From: Bacillota bacterium
GTDB lineage: Bacteria; Bacillota; Clostridia; Christensenellales; Aristaeellaceae
DNA length: 64,000 nucleotides
Direction: 5' to 3'
NCBI GenBank assembly: GCA_023411395.1
Contig: JAEYOV010000076.1
Location: forward strand, 124,001 to 188,000
Positions within the stretch are counted from its first letter, which is position 1; the number at the start of each line of letters is the position of its first letter. The notes below the pieces were generated by a model. The model made no database searches. It saw only the letters and a program-made list of their open reading frames with translations, and had not been told where the DNA came from. The translations under genes were made by a program, and so were the position numbers. Below are positions 7,731-16,603 of this stretch, piece after piece.

Positions 7731-8023
7731 GAACAGCAACCACCTTCGCCACAGCAGTTTGTGCCTGTTTCGCAGTAGGCCTTGCTTTCCTCCTGCTTGC
7801 CTTTGGGCGGCCTCCAGCCAGTGTCATCGCCTACATACGCAATGGCTCCAACCGGGCAGCGATTGCCGCAGCCATGGCAGTGGTCGATGCAGGCATCCGG
7901 ATGAACTACCAGGGGCGATGGCGCCTTGGCCTTGTCATAGACGCCGTGGGGGCACTTTTCAACACAGGTACCGCATTCGATGCATTCCAGGTAATCAATG
8001 ACGGGATACCAATTCTTTGCCAT
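7727..8023 (-). CDS. 4Fe-4S ferredoxin-like protein
   Basis: 98 residues. Two iron-sulfur motifs are visible: CIECGTCVEKCPHGVYD and CIDHCHGCGNRCPVGAI, the second with extra Cys/His. The C-terminus is Cys-rich (CETGTNCCGEGGCCS) and might bind arsenite or a metal. It may carry electrons to the thioredoxins or act in arsenical metabolism; the exact partner is unknown. The start at 8021-8023 has AAGGAGG upstream. It lies between the full-length permease and the thioredoxin gene, overlapping the latter by 4 bases. Confidence 0.88.
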   Translation of the reverse strand: MAKNWYPVIDYLECIECGTCVEKCPHGVYDKAKAPSPLVVHPDACIDHCHGCGNRCPVGAIAYVGDDTGWRPPKGKQEESKAYCETGTNCCGEGGCCS

Positions 8024-8036
8024 GGCGGTTTCCTCC

Positions 8037-9050
8037 TTATACAAATAAATATTGGAACGCGTTGAACATGTACCCGATCAGTATGATTCCTGCTGTCACG
8101 ATGCCCACAAACAGTGCCAGTAGTTTGACCTTAACAGCCCGGCGCAAAAGTATGATGGAGGGCAGGGAAAGAGCGGTGACGGCCATCATGAAAGAAAGAA
8201 TGGTGCCAAGTCCTACGCCCTTTGCATACAACGCCTCCGCAATGGGAATGGTGCCGAAAATGTCGGCATACATGGGAACGCCCACCAGCGTTGCCAGGAG
8301 AACGGAAAAGGGGTTTCCGTCTCCCAGTATGTTCTGAATCCAGCTTTCGGGAATCCAATTGTGGATCACCGCGCCGATGGCCACGCCTGCCAGCACGTAC
8401 ACATACACCTTTTTCACGATGAAGCGCACCTGATCCCACGCGTAATCCACCCTGTCGCGCCTTGTCATATCGGGGATAGTTCCTTCCACCCGGCCTGCCG
8501 AGAGCACGAAGGGCTCGATATGCTTCTCTTTCTTCATCCTGCCGATCAGCGTTCCGCCGATCACCGCCAGCACAAGCCCAAGCAGCACATAGGCTACGGC
8601 GACCTTCAGGCCGAAGATGCTCATCAACAAAACAAGCGAGCCCAAATCCACAAGGGGCGATGAAATCAAAAAGGAAAATGTCATGCCAAGGGGCAGCCCC
8701 GCGCTGGTAAAGCCAATGAACAGCGGGATGGAGGAGCAGGAGCAAAAGGGAGTAACTGTTCCGAGTAACGCCGCCAGAATATTGGCGCCTACCCCATGGA
8801 AGCGGCCCAGGATGCGCTTTGTGCGCTCCGGAGGAAAATAGCTTTGAATATAGCTGATCATAAAAATCAGCACTGACAGCAGAACAAGAATTTTGATAAC
8901 ATCGTACAGAAAGAAATGGATACTGCCGCCAATGCGGCTTCCCATGTCAAGACCCAGGGCGCTTAAAGCGCTCCCGGTCAGGTTTTGCAGCCACTTCATG
9001 CCAAGTATTTGCGTTTGAAAAAAATCCAAGACAGATGATATTATTTCCAT
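8037..9050 (-). CDS. Full-length permease of the COG0701/ArsP family
   Basis: 337 residues with about eight membrane segments. The signature TPFCSCSSIPLFIGF (about residues 96-110) and a second repeat with VPMYADIFGTIPIAEAL (about 255-271) match the two-repeat permease family that includes ArsP, which exports organic trivalent arsenicals. With arsM in the same operon, export of methylarsenicals is an attractive inference. The start ATG (9048-9050) has AAGGAG upstream. It is the second gene of the operon, 90 bases after arsR. Confidence 0.87.
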   Translation of the reverse strand: MEIISSVLDFFQTQILGMKWLQNLTGSALSALGLDMGSRIGGSIHFFLYDVIKILVLLSVLIFMISYIQSYFPPERTKRILGRFHGVGANILAALLGTVTPFCSCSSIPLFIGFTSAGLPLGMTFSFLISSPLVDLGSLVLLMSIFGLKVAVAYVLLGLVLAVIGGTLIGRMKKEKHIEPFVLSAGRVEGTIPDMTRRDRVDYAWDQVRFIVKKVYVYVLAGVAIGAVIHNWIPESWIQNILGDGNPFSVLLATLVGVPMYADIFGTIPIAEALYAKGVGLGTILSFMMAVTALSLPSIILLRRAVKVKLLALFVGIVTAGIILIGYMFNAFQYLFV

Positions 9051-9140
9051 GTAGCTCCTTCCACCTCCACAACTGAAAAAACACATTCACTTTTATCGAT
9101 GTATGGTGTCTGAAAAAAGCCGGCCCGAAAGCGGCTTCCT

Positions 9141-9455
9141 TCAGCAGCAACCAGTTTCCGATGATGCATCCAATGCTGTTTGTGCTGTTAGAACATTCAG
9201 CAGTTCGGCTGCATTCCGGCAGCCTTCCCGATTGATACTATAATGCGTCCACTTGCCTTCCTGTCGGCTTTGTACAATCCCCGATTCGCAAAGAATCTTC
9301 ATATGGTAAGAAAGTGTGGACTGGCTGATGTCCATCTGCGCAAGCAGCACACAAGCGCACTTCTCACCGCCCCGCAGCATGGCCAGTATCTCCAGCCTCT
9401 TTTCATCGCAAAGCGCTTTGAACACCCTTGCATGATCCTGATGCGTATCCCCCAT
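9141..9455 (-). CDS. arsR: ArsR-family repressor
   Basis: 104 residues, winged helix-turn-helix. The metalloid-binding region is CACVLLAQM (about residues 34-42, compare ELCVCDL in classic ArsR) at the start of the recognition helix, followed by ISQSTLSYHMKIL. The C-terminus ends with ETGCC, which could add a third thiol ligand. It should leave DNA when As(III) binds. It is the first gene of the nine-gene arsenic operon and is preceded by a promoter with palindromes. Start has GAGGTGA 4 bases upstream. Confidence 0.93.
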   Translation of the reverse strand: MGDTHQDHARVFKALCDEKRLEILAMLRGGEKCACVLLAQMDISQSTLSYHMKILCESGIVQSRQEGKWTHYSINREGCRNAAELLNVLTAQTALDASSETGCC

Positions 9456-9472
9456 CCCATCACCTCAAATTC

Positions 9473-9520
9473 AATCTATTCGATGGATTTTATTATGTTC
9501 CTCAAATCGAGATTTGTCAA
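9473..9520 (-). promoter_or_regulatory. Arsenic operon promoter with ArsR-type operators
   Basis: On the minus strand TTGACA (plus 9515-9520), a 17-base spacer and CATAAT (plus 9492-9497) form a near-consensus promoter. Within the spacer lies the perfect inverted repeat CAAATC-GA-GATTTG (9503-9516); downstream of the -10 lies an imperfect palindrome with AATC/GATT arms (9473-9489). Either or both can serve as ArsR operator. Confidence 0.75.
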
Positions 9521-9561
9521 TATGTTTTTATCTCTGGGAAGGAACATGCGAAAAGCAAAAG

Positions 9562-9738
9562 GACGGCATAACACCCATCCCTCATGGTGTCGACAAAACC
9601 CCCGTCATGTCATCCTGAGCGAAGCGAAGGATCTTTGAAAGCCTTGTAACTCCAAGATTCTTCGTCGCTTCGCTCCTCAGAATGACACCTGTTGGGCGCT
9701 TATGTCTACAGTCTGAAGGACGGCATATCAGCCATCCC
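9562..9738. repeat. Hairpin-forming intergenic repeat flanked by direct repeats
   Basis: The 309-base gap between arsR and the aldo/keto reductase gene holds no gene. A 78-bp element at 9609-9686 has inverted arms that begin GTCAT and end ATGAC and contain GAGCGAAGCGAAG versus its complement, a type of repeat I have seen as a common intergenic element in many bacteria. It is bracketed by 21-bp direct repeats starting GGACGGCATA at 9562-9582 and 9718-9738 (two mismatches). Confidence 0.6.
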
Positions 9739-9764
9739 TTTGCTTATTAACAAATTGTTGCCTA

Positions 9765-10682
9765 TTACGGCAGCGTATTCCCCGCCTTCAAATAAATCTC
9801 GTACCACTCTTCCCGGCTTAACGTTATCTCCGCCGAAGCGGCAATTTCCTTCACACGTGCGGGATTGGTAGTGCCGATCACCGGCTGGATATGGGCCGGA
9901 TGGCGCAGTATCCATGCTGTGGCGATGGCGGCGGGGGTCACCTGATGCCTGGCTGCCAGCCGCTCCAGAATCGTGTTAAGGTCGGGGAACATGGGGTTGC
10001 CCAGGAAGGTACCCTCAAAGAAGCCGTACTGGAAGGGCGACCAGGCCTGAATGGTGATGTGCTTCAATCGGCAGTAATCCAGCACGCCGCCATCATGATC
10101 CAGGGAATCGGTATTCGCCATGTTGGCGTGGATGCCCGCCCGTATCATCCCCGCATGAAGAATGCTCAATTGGAGCTGATTGGTAAGGATGGGCATGGAC
10201 AGCGCAGTTTGAAGGATTTCCATCTGCCCCGGCGTTTGGTTGCTGACACCCACACCACGTATCTTGCCCTGACTGTACAGTTTCTCAAGCGCGGCGGCAA
10301 TCTCCTCCGGTTCCATCAAGGCGTCGGGCCTGTGCAGCAGATACAGGTCAATGTATTCCACCTGCAACCTTTTTAAGCTGTCCTCCACCGACTGAACGAT
10401 ATACTTCCCCGAAAGGTCGTACAGCCCTTTTTTGATGCCGCACTTTGTTTGCAGTACAATCTTCTCCCGAAGGCCGGTATGATTTTTGAGCACTTGCCCA
10501 AACAGCCGCTCCGACTCGCCTCCGCCGTAGATATCGGCATGGTCGTATAAGGTGATGCCCGATTCAAAGGCCTTCATCACCAGCGTTTGCGCATCCTTTT
10601 CCCTCATGCCGGCGATTCGCATGCACCCCAGGGCGATCACAGAGGCTTCCGGTCCGTTTTGACCCAGCGTCATTGTCCGCAT
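9765..10682 (-). CDS. Aldo/keto reductase (YdhF-like)
   Basis: 305 residues, a TIM-barrel NADPH-dependent oxidoreductase. The catalytic tetrad is recognisable: Asp/Tyr in LYDHADIYGGGESE (about residues 45-58), Lys in LQTKCGI (about 82), His in YLLHRPD (about 117). The C-terminal PVIGTTNPARVKEI segment binds the cofactor. It is the last gene of the sugar cluster, 18 bases after the lyase-like gene, and may reduce a sugar or an aldehyde released by that lyase. The exact substrate cannot be told. Confidence 0.9.
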   Translation of the reverse strand: MRTMTLGQNGPEASVIALGCMRIAGMREKDAQTLVMKAFESGITLYDHADIYGGGESERLFGQVLKNHTGLREKIVLQTKCGIKKGLYDLSGKYIVQSVEDSLKRLQVEYIDLYLLHRPDALMEPEEIAAALEKLYSQGKIRGVGVSNQTPGQMEILQTALSMPILTNQLQLSILHAGMIRAGIHANMANTDSLDHDGGVLDYCRLKHITIQAWSPFQYGFFEGTFLGNPMFPDLNTILERLAARHQVTPAAIATAWILRHPAHIQPVIGTTNPARVKEIAASAEITLSREEWYEIYLKAGNTLP

Positions 10683-10700
10683 GTAAAGCCCTCCATGCTT

Positions 10701-11615
10701 TTATCCCTTGTAGATGTTCTTGGTAAAGCGCTCCATCAGCCGCTTGCCGATGGCGGCATCGGTGATGGAATGATAGTTCGTGCCTGGACAGACTTTGCCC
10801 ACATCGACACCGTAGTATTCCTTCATCACGAATTTCAGGCCGGGGATCAGGCTGCCAATCTCCCGCTCGTCCAGCGCCTCGTAGATGTTGTTGGCGCGAA
10901 TTTGCATTTCCATGGCGCCTTTCACATCTCCAGCCGCAAGCTGATCCAGCATCACGGCAAAGTGCAGGCAGGTAACGGCCTGCAGCGCGCCGATGGAACC
11001 GTCGGAGCCCATCAGGCGGCCGGCCACGCACATCTGGTCCACGCCGGTGAATACCACCACGTCCTTGTCGATCTGCTTGATGCGGTCCATGTAATAGAAG
11101 TTGCTGTCTGTGTACTTGAAGCCCTTAAAGGTAGGCACGTTGTTTTTCAGCGCGTCGATCAATTCAGCCGGGTCCAGCCGCTGGCCGCCGTTGAGATTGC
11201 CGCCAAAGGCGTTCCAGTACACATAAAAAGGAAGGCCGGAAGCTTCGGACACGGCCCGGAAGTAGGCCATGTTCTCATCAAGCATCGTATCCTTGGAAAG
11301 ACCCACGCTGCTCACGGCCTCCGCGCCGATGGAGGCTGCGTGCCTGGCCAGATCGATGCCCACCTTGGGATCATTGGAATAGCCCACGTGCACAAAGGCA
11401 TGCATTTTTCCGCGGGCGGCCTTCACCACGGCTTCCGCCCATTCCTTGCGCTGGTTCACGTTCACCACGCTGCCTTCGCCGGTATAGCCAAGAAGGTATA
11501 CGCCATCCGCCCGCTGCTTCTGATAAAAGCTGACCAGAGCATCAGCCTGTTCCGTTTTGATGTTGCCATTCTTGTCAAAGGGAGTCAGTAGCGCCGTCCA
11601 GTTGCCGCCGATCAT
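10701..11615 (-). CDS. DapA/NanA-family aldolase, N-acetylneuraminate lyase-like
   Basis: 304 residues, class I aldolase TIM barrel. The phosphate/carboxylate loop is GYTGEGSVV (about residues 43-51), the Tyr is in PFYVYWNAF (about 133-141) and the Schiff-base Lys is in GFKYTDSNFYYMDRI (about 165-179), a form closer to N-acetylneuraminate lyases than to dihydrodipicolinate synthases. It would cleave a 2-keto-3-deoxy sugar acid to pyruvate plus an aldehyde or sugar. Its place after a sugar importer and before a reductase supports a catabolic role rather than lysine synthesis. Confidence 0.85.
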   Translation of the reverse strand: MIGGNWTALLTPFDKNGNIKTEQADALVSFYQKQRADGVYLLGYTGEGSVVNVNQRKEWAEAVVKAARGKMHAFVHVGYSNDPKVGIDLARHAASIGAEAVSSVGLSKDTMLDENMAYFRAVSEASGLPFYVYWNAFGGNLNGGQRLDPAELIDALKNNVPTFKGFKYTDSNFYYMDRIKQIDKDVVVFTGVDQMCVAGRLMGSDGSIGALQAVTCLHFAVMLDQLAAGDVKGAMEMQIRANNIYEALDEREIGSLIPGLKFVMKEYYGVDVGKVCPGTNYHSITDAAIGKRLMERFTKNIYKG

Positions 11616-11634
11616 ATCATTTCCCTCCTGTTTT

Positions 11635-12492
11635 TTATCCTTTGATGGCTCCGCTGGTAAGACCGGAGATAAAGTACTTGTTCAAAAGCAGATACACCGT
11701 AAGCATCGGCAGCACCGCCATGCTGGTGCCCGCAAACATCAGGTGCCAGGATGTAACGGACTCGCCCCCCGTGCGCATGGTCAAAATGCCCACCACCAAG
11801 GGCCGCTTGTCCGGGTTGCCCAGGGTGAACACCATGGGCAGCATGTAATCGTTCCAGGAGTTCATGAAGGCCAGAAGCCCCACGGTTGCGATCAGCGGCT
11901 TGGTAAGCGGGAGAATAATGCTTCTGTATATACGGAAGAACCCGCACCCATCGATCCTGGCTGCCTCGTCTATTTCCTTCGATATCGAATTGATATAATT
12001 CCGGGAGATGTACAATTGCGTCACGTTGATGCCGAACACATTGATGATGATCACGCCCCATAGCGACGTGTTGATGTTCAGCGCCTTGGCCATTTGCAGC
12101 TGCGGAAACAGGTACAGGCTGCCGGCGGAAATGAACATGGTGGAGGTGATGAGCACGTACAAAAAGCTTTTGCCCCTGAAATTTGCCCGGGAGAACACGT
12201 ATCCCGCCGTGGTGGAGCTTATAATCGTGCCCAATACGATGAAGAAGGCCATGTACAGGCTGTTGAAGAAGTACAGCTTGAAGTTGGATTTGTTCCAGGC
12301 CTGAAGGTAGTTGTCAAACTGCACCGCCTTGGGCAGAAACTGCTTGCTGGACAAAAGCTCCTGGTTGGTTTTCAAAGAAGCCATGACCGTATAAAGCACA
12401 GGGAAAACCGTCACCACAAACAGCGCCGTCAGCACGGTATACAACAGCGCTCTGTAAAAGACGCGGCGCGGCGTCCATTTTAGCACGTTCAA
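11635..12492 (-). CDS. Carbohydrate ABC transporter permease, MalG/inner-membrane component 2
   Basis: 285 residues with six membrane segments. The EAA loop that contacts the ATPase is EIDEAARIDGCGFFRIYRSI (about residues 169-188). It pairs with the MalF-like permease whose gene overlaps it by 4 bases. No ATPase gene is in this operon; as is common in Clostridia, a shared MsmK/UgpC-type ATPase encoded elsewhere would energise the importer. Confidence 0.93.
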   Translation of the reverse strand: MNVLKWTPRRVFYRALLYTVLTALFVVTVFPVLYTVMASLKTNQELLSSKQFLPKAVQFDNYLQAWNKSNFKLYFFNSLYMAFFIVLGTIISSTTAGYVFSRANFRGKSFLYVLITSTMFISAGSLYLFPQLQMAKALNINTSLWGVIIINVFGINVTQLYISRNYINSISKEIDEAARIDGCGFFRIYRSIILPLTKPLIATVGLLAFMNSWNDYMLPMVFTLGNPDKRPLVVGILTMRTGGESVTSWHLMFAGTSMAVLPMLTVYLLLNKYFISGLTSGAIKG

Positions 12493-13430
12493 TAGACGTC
12501 ACCCATCTTTCTTGTGGTCAGGAAGTAAGTACCCGTAATCAGGCCCAGAATCACGGCTGTCACCACCGCCAAAGAGGAAGCGTACCCATACTGGCTCACG
12601 GCATCCGCCACGCCGTAGGAGAAGAAGTATTTGAAGGTATAGCTCATCACCACCTCGGTGGTGCCGTTGGGCTGGCCGTTGGTGAGCGTAAGCACCAGGT
12701 CGCTCATCTTCATGCTGTTCACCAGGCACAGCATAATGACCGTCTTTAAAAAGGGCGAAAGCATTGGCAGCGTGATAGAACGGAATGTACGCCAGGTGGA
12801 TGCTCCATCCAGGTTGGCGCATTCGTATAACTCGCCGGGAATGCTTTGCAAGCCCATCAGGAAGAAGATCATGTTCACGCCAAAGCCCTTCCAGACGCTG
12901 GCTGCAATGATGACGGCATTGGCCGTCCAGCGGTCGGAAAACCAGTTGATCCTTTTGTCAATCAGCCCAAGGCTTTTCAGCACCTGATTGATAACGCCCT
13001 GGAAGGGGTCGAACATTAAAAAGAATACCAGGCCGATGATGGCCGTGCTGATTATGGAGGGCATGAAGAACACGGTGCGGTACACAGCGTTCACCTTCGT
13101 GGCCTTGTTCAGCGCCACCGCCAGGAACATAGCCAGAGGAATCTCGATGATCATCTTAACGCCCACAATAAAGAAGGTGTTCAGCAGTGCCCGCCAGTAA
13201 TAAGGGTCCCGGGAGAAGACGCGGATAAAATTCTCTATCCCCGCAAAGGTGGGCGTTCTTACACCGTCATAGTTAAACCAGGCCCATCTTATCAGCCAGC
13301 CCATAGGATAAATGGAAAACAATGCAAAGCCTGCCAGCATGGGCAAAAGCATGCATATGGCCTGCACGTTGTCGATGCGGCCCGGGCGTATCGCTTTTGT
13401 TTTGACTCTCGTTTGATGCGTCAGGGACAT
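12489..13430 (-). CDS. Carbohydrate ABC transporter permease, MalF/component 1
   Basis: 313 residues with six membrane segments and an EAA loop GELYECANLDGASTWRTF (about residues 196-213). I chose the ATG at 13428-13430 since GAAGGAGGCGG sits upstream; the in-frame extension before it is unlikely. It lies between the binding protein gene and the partner permease. A stable hairpin in the gap before it may reduce its expression relative to the binding protein. Confidence 0.92.
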   Translation of the reverse strand: MSLTHQTRVKTKAIRPGRIDNVQAICMLLPMLAGFALFSIYPMGWLIRWAWFNYDGVRTPTFAGIENFIRVFSRDPYYWRALLNTFFIVGVKMIIEIPLAMFLAVALNKATKVNAVYRTVFFMPSIISTAIIGLVFFLMFDPFQGVINQVLKSLGLIDKRINWFSDRWTANAVIIAASVWKGFGVNMIFFLMGLQSIPGELYECANLDGASTWRTFRSITLPMLSPFLKTVIMLCLVNSMKMSDLVLTLTNGQPNGTTEVVMSYTFKYFFSYGVADAVSQYGYASSLAVVTAVILGLITGTYFLTTRKMGDVY

Positions 13431-13463
13431 TCGTCCGCCTCCTTCGCGCAGCACAGGAAATCA

Positions 13464-13489
13464 GAGGGAGGGATAATCCCCCCTCCCTC
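13464..13489 (-). terminator. Intercistronic hairpin after the binding-protein gene
   Basis: Between the binding protein stop (13507) and the permease start (13430) the arms GAGGGAGGG and CCCTCCCTC form a perfect 9-bp G:C-rich stem with an 8-base loop. On the minus strand it is not followed by a T-run, so it is more likely an mRNA-stabilising or partial-attenuation hairpin than a full terminator. This would yield more binding protein than permease. Confidence 0.6.
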
Positions 13490-13506
13490 ATTAAAAATCT
13501 TTTAGA

Positions 13507-14865
13507 CTATTTGAGGCGGGTATCCCAATCGGTGTTGATGAAGGCGGACATGTCCGCGCCGGCAGCGACAGCACTCTGAAGCGCCGTGTTATAGCGGTTA
13601 TCCATATCGGTCAAAAGGTCCATGATCTCCTGATCGTTAAGGTCAACGGTGATGGCATTGCACAGCACGTTTTGATAGGTCTGGCCTTCCAGGGTCAGAA
13701 GTCCGTCGGGAGGCGTCATGGTGAAATAGTTCCTGGAGGTGTCGGCGAATTCTTTCCAGCCCACCATGGCCGGAGGATTGGTCACGGCCTGTTGCACACT
13801 TTCAAGGCCTACGAATTCCAGACCCTGTTGGTGCATTTGCAAAAGCAGATCGTCGTTATGGGCGAAGGAGTACACCTCCAGCACCTTTTCGGGCATGCTC
13901 AGGGCGGCGGGGCCTACGCAGAGCAGGTCGCCAATCTGGGAATAGGCCTTGTAGGCATTGCTTTCATCAAGCACCGGAGTTTGGAACACGCCCCACTCAT
14001 CTGTAATCTCAAAGGAGCGGTTCAGGGTGCTCACATCCCAGCCAACACCGGCCATCATGGCCACGCGGCCGGCGGCGAAATGGGCGGCCAGACCATCCTG
14101 GGAGAGCGCTTCAAAGCCCGGGAAGATGCTGCCGTCTTTGCGCATCTGCTGGAAGTGGCTGAGGATGGGGGCAAAGTCCTTGAAGCGGTATTCACCCTTT
14201 ACAAAGTCATACCCCATGTGGCCCACAGAGGCCGCAAACTGGGTGGCCAGGTACCACTTGCCGGAGCTGCCTGCGTTCTGCAGATGTACGCCGTAGCCGT
14301 ACACTTCGCCGTCACCGTTGTCGGTGATGACCTTGGCCATCTTCACAAGCTCGTCCCAGGTCCTGGGCGGCTCGGCGAAGCCGTTTTTCTCAAGCAAGGT
14401 CTTGTTGTAGATGAACTTTGTGTTCAAAGCCTTCACAGGCAGGGAGTAGGTCTTGCCCTTGTAGGTGTTGTAGCCGGGCACGATCACGGGCGCCCACTTT
14501 TCAAGCAACGCTTCGCTGCCGGGCAGATCGTTAAGAGCGATCATCCAGCCGCTGTCCACAAAGGGATCCTTCACCGTGCCCACAAACTTGTAGATTTCCG
14601 GGCCCTGGCCGGCAGCCAAAGCCACCTTGAGCACGTCATTGTAATCGCCGCCGAAAACCTGATAGACGATTTCGATGCCCTTTTCCTTGCCGGTGGTAGC
14701 GTTATACTCCGCGATAGCGGCATTGTACAAGTCCTGCAGCGTGCCGTCGTTGGTCCAGATGCGAACCTGCTGCACCTGCGCTTGCGCCGATGCCGCGGGA
14801 ATGACGCCAGCCAGCAGCGTGAGGGCAAGGGTCACCACAACCAACGCTTTGAAAAGCCTTTTCAT
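13507..14865 (-). CDS. Extracellular sugar-binding protein of ABC importer (family 1)
   Basis: 452 residues. A signal peptide (residues 1-28, ending ASAQAQ) lacks a lipobox Cys, which is unusual for a binding protein of a single-membrane bacterium. The mature part is a type 1 solute-binding fold (VRIWTNDGTLQDLYNAAI, then YSLPVKALNTKFIYNK around residue 135-150). It delivers a sugar to the two permeases downstream. AAGGAGGAACCGGT precedes the ATG. It lies directly after the YesM/YesN regulator pair, which probably controls it. Confidence 0.92.
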   Translation of the reverse strand: MKRLFKALVVVTLALTLLAGVIPAASAQAQVQQVRIWTNDGTLQDLYNAAIAEYNATTGKEKGIEIVYQVFGGDYNDVLKVALAAGQGPEIYKFVGTVKDPFVDSGWMIALNDLPGSEALLEKWAPVIVPGYNTYKGKTYSLPVKALNTKFIYNKTLLEKNGFAEPPRTWDELVKMAKVITDNGDGEVYGYGVHLQNAGSSGKWYLATQFAASVGHMGYDFVKGEYRFKDFAPILSHFQQMRKDGSIFPGFEALSQDGLAAHFAAGRVAMMAGVGWDVSTLNRSFEITDEWGVFQTPVLDESNAYKAYSQIGDLLCVGPAALSMPEKVLEVYSFAHNDDLLLQMHQQGLEFVGLESVQQAVTNPPAMVGWKEFADTSRNYFTMTPPDGLLTLEGQTYQNVLCNAITVDLNDQEIMDLLTDMDNRYNTALQSAVAAGADMSAFINTDWDTRLK

Positions 14866-14968
14866 ACCGGTTCCTCCTTATATGGTTTTGATGGCTTTAG
14901 TATAAAAGGGCCGTCGAAAAATGGACATACAAAAAATTATACAAACCGGTCAAAAATCTTCTTCAGTT

Positions 14969-16603
14969 TTATTCTTCCCAGCGTTGTCTGTACTGCTGGG
15001 GCTGCATGCCCATGGCCTTCTTGAATACGGTGGAGAAATAGTGGGCATTTTCATAGCCCACCTGCTCGGCGATCTGCCATACCTTCAGCTTGCTTTCATC
15101 CAGCAGGCGGCAGGCCTTTTGCAGCCGGACGCGGGTCAAGTAGGCGTTGATGGTCATGCCCGTTTCCCGTTTGAAAATGAGGCAGATATAATTCTGAGTC
15201 ATGTACACCGCGTCGGCAATGGCGGAAAGCGTCAGATCCTCCATATACCGCTTGTCGATCATATCGATGATGGTCTTGACCAGATTGCCGTAGCGCGTTA
15301 AGTACAAGGCCTGGTATGTCTTGCAGTAGCGGCTGGCCATGGTAGTTAAAATCTCCTCCATGGCGGCAATGGTTTCGGCTTCGAAGATGTTTTTCATCTC
15401 CTCCTGCGCATGCATAAAGCTCTCCCGTCCGGTCTCCTCCAGTTCCAGCAGCATGCGGCACAATACGCCCGCCAGCTCAATGCACAAGCCCTTCACGTAC
15501 TCAATCTCCAGCACGTGTCCCTGGGACAAAAGCGCAAACAGGCTGCCTAATTCCCGCTGGGAAGCTGCTTCCTCCCCACCCTTTACTTGCGCAAGAAATG
15601 ATTCCCGGGCGGCATAGATCTGCGAAAATTTCGAGGAATACTCGATCTTGTCCTTTTCCTTGCGCAAGAGCACGTCTTCCACCGAGAGAATGGCGGCATC
15701 CTCCTGGTAAAACCGCTGGGAGATGGCTCGGACAGCGTTGTCGTAGGCATACTTCAATTCCCCCAGATGGAAGGCGCAGTTCCCCACACCGATGGACAGG
15801 GGGATTTCCAAAAACGATTGCATATTGTCTGCGATTTCGCCAAGCAGGTCCTCCAGCGCCTGGGTACGCTGAAGCCGGCCGTCCAGCAGCAGTACAAACT
15901 CATTATCGTTGAGCACCACCACCAGCCCTGCGTTGTTGTTGCCAAGCAGCTCCTGGGTAATGTTCTGAATGGAAAACAGCAATAACTGTTTGTCCAGCTC
16001 ACTCATCTGCTGGGTGGCCTTCGCGTAATCGTTCACACGCATCACGCATACAAGAATGCTGGATTCATACCGCAAATCCAGTTCGAAATATTGAAGCTTG
16101 TCCTCTATTTCCCGGCGGCTGCCGCAGGCGCCCAGCACCAGGTTGCGCAGAAATGCCTCCCGCATCATGCTGCGGTTTTCCTTCAGTTGGCGCTTGAGCC
16201 TTAGCATCACTTGGTCCCGGTTGCGCTCCATTTCAATGTTGCTGATCAGCTTGCGGATGACTTTATGAATCTCCTCCAACTGGATGGGCTTTAATATGTA
16301 CCCCTCCACCTTCACTTCCAGAGCTGTGCGGGCATACTGAAAATCCTGCACGCCGCTGATCAAAATGATTTTGGCGGCACTGCCTTCTTCCCGGAGGGTT
16401 GTGGCTACCTCCAGCCCCGTGAGTCCCGGCATTTTGATGTCGGTAAACAGAATATCAGGCTCCAGTTCCCGGCACAGATTCATCGTCTGCTCCCCATCCA
16501 TGGCGGTGGCGATCACAGATATGCCGTATCCCGCCCAATCAATGGCCTCGCACAGCGTCTCCACGGTCAGCCGGTCGTCATCAGCCACGATCATTTTTAG
16601 CAT
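14969..16603 (-). CDS. Response regulator with AraC-type DNA-binding domain (YesN-like)
   Basis: 544 residues. The receiver domain (residues 1-120) has the acidic pair DDD near residue 8, phospho-acceptor Asp in ILFTDIKMPGLTG (about residue 56) and Lys in YILKPIQ (about 107). A long middle region (about 140-430) of YesN type is followed by a two-helix-turn-helix AraC domain (about 445-544: LSAIADAVYMTQNYICLIFK and a final HYFSTVFKKAMGMQPQQYR). It should activate the adjacent binding-protein operon when phosphorylated by the YesM-like kinase, whose gene overlaps by 23 bases. Confidence 0.92.
   Translation of the reverse strand: MLKMIVADDDRLTVETLCEAIDWAGYGISVIATAMDGEQTMNLCRELEPDILFTDIKMPGLTGLEVATTLREEGSAAKIILISGVQDFQYARTALEVKVEGYILKPIQLEEIHKVIRKLISNIEMERNRDQVMLRLKRQLKENRSMMREAFLRNLVLGACGSRREIEDKLQYFELDLRYESSILVCVMRVNDYAKATQQMSELDKQLLLFSIQNITQELLGNNNAGLVVVLNDNEFVLLLDGRLQRTQALEDLLGEIADNMQSFLEIPLSIGVGNCAFHLGELKYAYDNAVRAISQRFYQEDAAILSVEDVLLRKEKDKIEYSSKFSQIYAARESFLAQVKGGEEAASQRELGSLFALLSQGHVLEIEYVKGLCIELAGVLCRMLLELEETGRESFMHAQEEMKNIFEAETIAAMEEILTTMASRYCKTYQALYLTRYGNLVKTIIDMIDKRYMEDLTLSAIADAVYMTQNYICLIFKRETGMTINAYLTRVRLQKACRLLDESKLKVWQIAEQVGYENAHYFSTVFKKAMGMQPQQYRQRWEE

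Noticed and set aside
9609..9686. Inverted repeat considered as a CRISPR or tRNA-like element
   Set aside because: Only one unit with paired arms, no spacers at regular intervals and no cloverleaf with CCA-type end.
13672..15024. 450-codon open frame on the plus strand
   Set aside because: It is the complement of the binding-protein gene, which has signal peptide, ribosome site and family match; the plus frame has no ribosome site and His/Gly-rich composition.
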